Positions 53,601 through 62,600 of a stretch of 64,000 bases of DNA are shown here, in pieces. This DNA is from Gari tellinella (lineage: Eukaryota; Mollusca; Bivalvia; Cardiida; Psammobiidae), in the NCBI GenBank assembly GCA_922989275.2, contig OV277863.1:26130001-26194000 (forward strand). The letters run 5' to 3'. The notes below the pieces were generated by a model, which saw only the letters and a list, made by a program, of their open reading frames with translations, did no database searches and had not been told where the DNA came from. Each line of letters starts with the position of its first letter. Position 1 is the stretch's first letter. A program made the position numbers and the translations under genes.

Positions 53601-56600
53601 GATTTTACATCGCTTGTAACAGTATTTAAGTCATATCGCGACTTCCAGCTAATTATAGGTGGAGGAAGACCCACATTAGAAGTTAAACATCTGCGAAAAT
53701 TAGCCATAAAATGGTCTTACAGCAGAGCGAGAATGGTTGAGCTTCACTTAAAATTACTACTTAACTCTTTCCTCCCTAAAACATTAAATGAACAATTCCT
53801 ATTTCCATTTTGGTATAGTCCATTTCTGACTTTTAAGGGTTGTTTTTGTCAATGTTTGGCATTATTACAAACAGTGAAGACCCTGATCAGAGGGCTCCTT
53901 TCGGAGCCCTCTGATCTGGGTCTTCACTGTTTGCATAGGACAAGTGTACTATTCACATGTACACTGTTTGAAAAGCACGCCTATATGCGGGACTAGGGTT
54001 CAAAGAGTTAATAGTATTCCTTCATACCGTTGGTGGAAAAGCTTCTTTTAGAAGATTACACATACTGAGTATAAAACAGCTTTAACTCTATGGACACACA
54101 TTGTACCAGTTAAGTGATAATTTTTCCAGGTTAAAGCCTTAACCCTTTATCCCCCAAAGCTTTGTAGTTTTGAAGACAGGTGACCACTTAAAGCAGGTTG
54201 AAAGTAACGCAGCATGCACCTTAAGGCACATTCTGCTTTACTTTAAACCTGCTTTAAGTGGTCACCTGTCTTCAGAACTAAACACAGGCCCTATGGTAAT
54301 GGGTTAAAAGTAAAAACAAGTCGAGCAATACCAATATTGCAACACTCACCGTCATCTTCTGCCTTGCGTTTCCCTGATCCATCAGTGTCCCTGGTGTTTT
54401 CCTGGGACGAGCCATATTGCTCAGATTCAGACTCAGAACTCGTCTCTCCTACAAGATCAACAAGATCTCTTAACATGCTGGGTAATATTTTTATCTGCAA
54501 CAATTGTCGTCTGCTACTGTTCTAAACATAGAATTTTATAAAAAAAAATTTCAAAATAGGGTCGTGTCAAACAGTTTGGATACTGATGTGACATCTAAAT
54601 GAGCTTTCTGTTTTACTTTCACCTTGCTTTATATAAAGCAGTCACCTGACGTAACCCTTTCCCCTGAGAAGTGCCTTTTAGCACATTTAATTTATCCCTC
54701 CACTGAAGAAAATAGTTCTCATTTATAGTCATGAACATGTATCATAAGAGATATTTTCTAAATCCTAGCTGATGGTAGCTTAAAGCAAGCTGAAAGTAAA
54801 GCAGCATGTGCCTTAAGGCACATGCTGCTTTACTTTCATCCTACCTTAAGTTATCACCTGTCTTAAGCTATTGGGTAAAGGGTTAAACACCTAATAATTA
54901 ACAGAACAGAACAAAATTTATTTCATCTCAGGCATGGTTACATGCAGCATAAGGTATAGTATTTAAACAAGAAGAACATAAGCAATGTGACCTTGCATGG
55001 CTTATTCATTATTATTATTATTATTATACCAGATTTGTATAGCACTCTTTTCACACAGGGGTAGTGCGTTCAAAAGCGCTTCACATGAAATTACACAAAT
55101 GTACCTACAAAGCAAGAAAAGACAAAATAACTACAATAATATCTGCAATAAACATGAATAAACATATAAAAGACAGCCCCCAAAATGGCGATCACATTAC
55201 TCCCATCAATCAGCAATGAAGCGACCGGCTTCTGATTGTCGACTGATAGAAACAATAGTAGAGCGCCCAAATGCAGGCCGCCAGGAAAAGACAAATGACT
55301 ACACTTAGATCTAAAATAAACATGAATAAACATACAAAAGACAGCCCCCAAAATGGCGATCACGTTACCCCATCAATCAATTAGCAATGAAGGTAAAGGC
55401 TTCTTAATGCCGACTGATAGAAATAACAGTGGAGCGCCCAATGAAGGCCACTAAACATACAAAAGACAGCCCACAAAACGGCGATTGCATTACCTCATCA
55501 ATCTATTAGAGCAACGAAGGAAATGGCTTCTTTATGCCGACTGATAGAAGCAATAGCAGAATGCCCAATGCAGGCCGCCCAATGTAACATAACTAGGAAA
55601 AATAGCATGCGACAATAACTAAAAATTTCTATAAGAGACCAAAAACCAGATAATACCCCAGAACTCCCATTTGGACCCACAACCATATCGCATAGGTAGC
55701 AGTGTTCTAATAACAAATATTAAAGAGATATGTTTTCAGACGCTTTTTGAAAACTGCAACTGAGCTCGCATCTCTGATGTCTGATGGTAGCCTGTTCCAG
55801 AGCTTTGGGGCTGCATGCATGAAACTTCTATCTCCAAACCTCACCAAACGACTCCTCGGTACAACCAGCGATACTGATTTAGTAGCAGACCGCAGCTCTC
55901 TTCGAGGTTTATACACGTCAAGCATATTGACAATGTACCTTGGAGAATCATTGCACATGGCTTTGTATGTGAGTGTCAGAATTTTGAATTCAATTCTGTG
56001 TTGAACTGGAAGCCAGTGAAGATCCTTCAAGTATGGAGTGATGTGATTGTACCGAGGGGTCCTGGTAATGATGTGGGCTGCTGTATTTTGCACACGCTGT
56101 AGTTTGCAAAGTGAGCTTTGGGGAATCCCATACAGCAGTGAGTTGCAGTAGTCAATTTTTGAAGTGACCAGAGAATTGATCAAGGTCTTTGTAGCTTCTG
56201 GAGAAAGGTACTGTCTAATATGACCTATCTACCGCAGCTGTGAGTAGCCAGACCTGCACAGAGCGTTAATGTGCTGTGTCATATCCATTTGGGAATCTAA
56301 TCTTGCACCAAGATTCTTCACACACACTGATGGTTTGATTTTAGAGTTTCCCACTTGTACGTGAAAATCTCCAGGAACGTTAAACTTTTTTTTTTCTGAG
56401 ATAAACATTTGGTATATTTCCGTATTTGGTGACGAACAATGTACAGCCAGACACTATGCCAAGAATAATAGTTTATGGTCTGATTCTACAATGTTCGTCT
56501 TGCGGTTGATAAAACCGATAATTGGTGAATGGTGGTGGGGGGTCGAAATATTATTAAATGAAATAGGTACATTTTCAGAATACTACAGTACATGTATAGT

Positions 56601-59600
56601 GGTCATAGTGAAGGGTTTTTACTGAATGTTATATGGTATGGGAAACGCCCACCTGAGTCATTAGTGTCGTCCATAGAGCTGGTGTCCATGGACTGGCTCT
56701 TGGAACTGTCAGTGGTAGGCGTCGACATCTCCTCCTCTCTGCTGCTTGACTTGGATGGTGAATGGTTCTCTTTCCGTTGGTTCTGATCCTGTCACAAATA
56801 TAGTACATTTGAACAGATACCTTTAACTACAGTAACAAGAGGGCCTGAAGGCCCTGATATCGCTCACCATTTGTAATGAAGCCTGATAGCTTTACCTTTG
56901 AATTTCACATGTTTTATTCTAAATCCATTCAAGTTTGTCGACCTACTGTAGTATAGTAGAGTATATCAAAGGCAGATAACTAGAGCCTAAACAATACTGA
57001 AATGAAGCCTTCTTCTAGCATTTCAAAGTATATCAAGGGCAGGTAACTATTGCCACAATGATTACATTTCAACAATAATTGCACTCCTTCCAGAACATAT
57101 AGCTACATCCTTTGTGTACAAGTATAATAAAAATCCATTGAAAACTGTAGTTGCAAGAGTGTAAACGCTGTAAAATATGGCATTTTCAGCAATTCAAAGG
57201 TAGATATCTCTTGATCTACCGTATGTGTCTGATTCCAACCATAATCACTTTTTTTCGAACTCTTATGGTCATATACAATCTTGGCAAGTTTGAGAGAGCT
57301 TGGATAAATAGTGTGGCCTCCACAGCGTAAACACTGTTAAATATATCATTTTCAGCAATTCAAAGGTAGATAACTTTTGACCTATTGATCGGATTACAAC
57401 TATAATTCACCTCATCCAAAGTCTTATGGTAATATACAATCTGAGTAAGTTTGAGAAAGATTGGATAAAATTTGTGACCTCTAGATTGTAAACATCGTTT
57501 AATATGGAAATTTTCAGCAATTCAAAGGTAGATAACTCTCGACCTATGAGTCTGATTTCAACCATAATCAAACTAATCTGAACTCTTATAGTCATTGACA
57601 ATCTGAGCAGGTTTGAGATAGATTGGATAAAAATTGTGGTCTCTAGAGTGTAAACACTGTTAAATATGGCATTTTCAGCAATTCAAAGGTATATAACTCT
57701 TGATCTTTTTGTCCGATTTCAACCAAAATCGAACTTATCTGAACTCTTATAGTCATATACAATCTGGGCAAGTTTTAGAAAGATTGGATAAATACTGTGG
57801 CCTCTAGAGTGTAAACACTGTTAAATATGGCATTTTCAGCAGTTCAAAGGTAGATAACTCATGACCTATTTGTCCGATATCAACCATAATCAAACTCATT
57901 CGAACTCTTATGGCAATATACCATCTGAGCAAGTTTGAGAAAGATTGGATAAATATTGTGGCCTCTAGAGTGTAAACACTAAAATTGTTGACGCCGGACG
58001 CCGGACATTCAAGGATTGCAAAAGCTCACCCTGAGCTAGCTCAGGTGAGCTAAAAAACATTCTCTTATGACCATAAAATCATGACAACTGATAGGTGTTT
58101 ATGATAGGTGGCTGCTTAAAGCAAGGTGAAAGTAAAACAGAAAGCTCCTTTAAGAGCTGTCTGTTTTACGTTCACCTTGCTTTAAGCTACCACCTGTCTT
58201 AAAGATTTTATGCCATCAATTAGCCTTCTTTTTAGTGGTCGTACTAGTGAGGTTTTACTGTATGTCACGTTCATGTCAGTTTAATTTAGGTCAGTTAGTT
58301 CTGTAGGTTCAGGGCTCCAAATAAGAGGGTGTATTCTGAACAAATCCAACATTTTCTCACTTATTTCAGCACCAAATCCTATGGTGTTACTTCTCATTAG
58401 AATCATCTAGAAGAGATGATTCTAGTGAGTAGTGACACCATAGGGTTTAATTCAGAAATAAAGATTTCAGTTTTTTAAATCTCCACTTATCTGGAGCCCT
58501 GTAGGTTTTATCTTTGAATGGAGCCTGGTTGAGTTTTTGAGACCTGATTACAGTTGCAATATAAACAATTCTGTCGCACCTGGATTTTTTTCTCATTTTT
58601 TGAAAGAGACCAAGTTGTCATTTTAACTTACAGGCTGTATGTATTTCAGTACAATGGGTCCATATTTTGGACTTCAACCCTTTCCCACATAGAAGTGCCT
58701 TTTAGCACATTTAATATATTCCTCCACTGCAGAAAATAGATTTAATTTATACAATCATAAATATGTATTATAAGAAGTTAAAGAACTATTTTCTAAATTC
58801 TAGTGGATGATAGCTTAAAGGAGGCTGAAAAGTAAAGCAGAATGTGCCTTAAGGCACATTCTGCTTTACTTTCAAAATACTTTTAGTGGTCCTGTCTTCA
58901 AAATTAGAAACAGGCTATGGGGTAAAGGGTTAATCTCGTAAATAAAATTATGCAGTTTTGTTTTAAAATCCTGGGCACAAAACACTTGGTGCCGCAATAC
59001 GATTTTGCAAACAATGTCCAATATGCAAATGTTTTGAAAATTAACGGCAAATAACTCGTATTGCACCAATCCCATTTTGCTCATTTTCAACCCTTTACTC
59101 CATAGCCTGTTTCTAGTTTTAAAGATTGGCGACTACTTAAAGCAGATTGAAAGTAAAGCAGAGTTCACCTCAAGGCGCATTCTGCTTGCCTGCTTTAAGG
59201 TACCATCAGCTAGAATATAGAAAACATTTCATACGACACATATACATTATTGTATAACTTGGAAATTTTCTTTAGTGAAGAAATAAATTAAAATCATAAA
59301 TATGAATATCTATAGAGAAATGGGTTAAACTTATGAGCTGTGTGAGTTTCAGTCTGAGGGCAAATAACTCCTGAAACCTGATCCAATTTTACTATTGATT
59401 GTAAGACACCAAGCTCTCATGTATGTTAACCCATTACCCCATGCCTTTTTACGCCTTTAAATTTATTGCTCCATTGAGTAAATTAGGTCCAATTTATACA
59501 GTCATGGATATGTTCCCTGTAAAATAGTTTCTATATTCTAGCAGATGTTAGCTTAAAGCAGGCTGAAATTAAAGCAGAATACACCTTAAGGCGCATTCTG

Positions 59601-62600
59601 CTTTACTTCCAACCTGCTTTAAGTTGTCACCTATCTTGAAAACTAGAAACAGGCTATGAGGTAAAGGGTTAATAGACTGTGCAAATGGCAAGAGCTGTTT
59701 GAGAATAGCAAAGCTGTAACTGAATTAACCCTTTGAACCCTAGTCCCACATATAGGCGTGTTTTTCAAACAATGTGCATGTGAATAGTACACATGTCCTA
59801 TGCAAACAGCGAAAACCCAGATCAGAGGGCTCCGAAAGGAGCCCTCTGATCAGGGTCTTCACTGTTTGTCACAATGCCAATTATTGACAAAAACAACCCT
59901 TAAAAGTCAGAAATGGACTAGACTAAAATGGAAACTAAAAATGTCCAATTAAAGTTTCAGGGAGGAAAGAGTTAACCCTTTGAATCCTAGTCCCGCATAT
60001 TGGCATCCTTTTCCAACAGTGTACATGTGAATAGTACACCTTGTCTTGTGCAAACAGTGAAGACCCAGTTCAGAGGGCTCCGAAGGGAGCCCTCTGATCA
60101 GGGTCTTCACTGTTTGTCATATTGCCAAACATTGACAAAAACAACCCTTTAAAGTAAAAAATGGACTAGACTAAAATGGAAACTGGAATTGTCCATTTAA
60201 AGTTTCAGGGAGGAAAGAGTTAATTCACAACTTGCATACCTTCACAGAATCCGCAGATTTGGACCTTAACTTGCCAAGGTTCATGGGTTCTTGGTGATAG
60301 GAAAGGTCTTTGGCTCGTCCCCTCCTGCCCCTAGGGGCTGGACTATTTGTGCTCTCTGTAGTGTTGGCTTGAGATTTCTTCATCAGCTTCAAGGCTACCT
60401 GTTGTTGTTTCAACTCCTTCTCCAACTCGCGTTTGATACGCTCCTGAATCTTGGTTTGCTCCTAGGAAATATAGAGAGCACAGAATTATATCGATTTAGG
60501 TGCCAGATAAGGAAATTTTCCAAAATACGCATACAGTCGAACTAAGCCGCGTTTTAACCTTTGAAATACGGGTATGTTCGACTTAACAGAGTTTGAGATA
60601 TTAAAGTTCGACTGTACTTCTGGGCTCAATTTTTTCAGTAATATCCCCTTGGAAGAATTCTTATTGTATGGACAAAGCATCTGTCTAATAAAATTCAGTC
60701 TACCTTAACCTGTCTTGTTCATTTGTTTTCTTCACAGTTTCAATGTGTTGTAAACCTTTACCCAATAGCCAGTTTTTAATTTTGGAGACAGGCATATCCA
60801 TTTAAAGCAGGTTGAAAGCAAATCAGAATGCGTCTTAAGGCGCATTCTGCTTTACTTTCAACCTGCTTTAAGCTACTACTTGCTCGAACAAAGAAAATAT
60901 TCATTATGATTCATATTCATGACTGTATAAATTGGAACTATTTTCTTCAGCGGAGGAATAAATTGAATACGCTAAAAGGCACGTCTATTGGGTAAAGGGT
61001 TAAAATAGGAAAAATTCAATAAGTTAGTCTTACTCTATCACTGTATCAAGTTCTTTGACTTACACTGTAAACTTTAGAAGATATGTACCCAATAAAGCAG
61101 TATGACAGACCAAAGGACCTTTTACCCCCCTAGAAACCCCTTTTTAGCGTAGTCAATTTATTCCTCCACTTAACTCTTTCCTCCCTGAAACTTTAAATGG
61201 ACAATTCCATTTTCCATTTTAGTCTAGTCCATTTCTGACTTTTAAGGGTTGTTTTTGGCAATGTTTGGCATTATGACAAACAGTGAAGACCCTGATCAGA
61301 GGGCTCCTTTCGGAGCCCTCTGATCTGGGTCTTCACTGTTTGCATAGGACAAGTGTACTATTCACAAGTACACTGTTTGAAAAGGACGCCTATATGCGGG
61401 ACTAGGGTTCAAAGGGTTTAGAAAATAGTTTCAATTGATACAGTAACGAACATGTACTGACAGAAAAATTATAGCAGATGGTAGCTTAAAGCAAAGCAGA
61501 ATGTGCCTAAAGGCGCATTCTGCTTTACTTTCAACCAGCTTTAAGTGGTAACCTCTCTTCAAAATTAGAAATAGGCTATGGAGTAAAGGGTTGAAATAGG
61601 TGAAAACTCGTGCTCATTTTCTGCATTACAAAGTGTGCTCCATTGAGCTGCTGTCTTAACCCATTATCACATAAAAAAAGCCTTTTTACGCCTATATTTT
61701 ATTGGTTTATGCCTCCACTAAACTAAACAGTTCCATTTTATACAGTCATGACTATGCTGCATAAGACATATTTTCTATATATGCTATCCGACAGTAGCTT
61801 AAAGCAGGCTGAAAGTAAAGCAGAATGTGCCTTAACCTATTACCTCATAAATACGACTTTTTACGCCCCTAATTTATTCCTCTATTGCAGAAAATAATCC
61901 ATTTTATACAGTCATGAATATGTACCATAAGAAATATATTTTCTTTTTCCAAGCAGATGGTAGCTTAAAGCAGGCTGAAAGTAGAGCAGAATGCACCTCT
62001 CTGCTTTACTTTCAACCTGTTTAAGTGGTCACTTGTCTTCAAAACTAGAAACAGACTATGGAGGAAATGGTTAAGGCACATTCTGCTTTACTTTTAACCT
62101 GCTTTACTCGGTTGCCTATCTTCAAATACTAGAAACAGACTATAGGGTAATGGGCCAAACAACTGCCAATTCAACTGGGGCCCGTTTCATAAAACTTCGT
62201 ATGATAAATGTTGTCGTAAATCAGATTCTAAAAGTCTCAATTATTATTTATTTCTCCATCTAATCCTGTCTTGTGATATCTCTTTGGAATCGTCTTGAAA
62301 AGACGATTCCAAAGAGATGTCACAAGACAGGATTATATAGAGAAATAAGAAATTAAATGTATTTTAAAGTTTTGACTTACGATCGTTTTTGTCGTACGAA
62401 GTTTTATGAAACGGGCCCCAGCTTTGGAATAGCTTCTTATCTTCCTTTTCCAGAATCCACAAAAATCATTTACACAATGTTTCACAATATTACCTCCAGT
62501 TCTTTAGGGGACAACTCGAGTTCCTCAGAGATCTTTGGCGGCCGACCTCTGGCCCGTCTCCTGCCCCCGATACCGGACCTGGATGAGAAGTTAGAGCGTG

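Noticed and set aside
55091..55716. Minus-strand frames of 72-90 codons as separate genes
   Set aside because: They lie in the repetitive 3' UTR of the CR1/L2-like LINE.
330..62156. Regular palindromic repeats resembling a CRISPR array
   Set aside because: Copies are far apart, carry transposon ends and TTAA duplications, and lie in introns of a eukaryotic gene.
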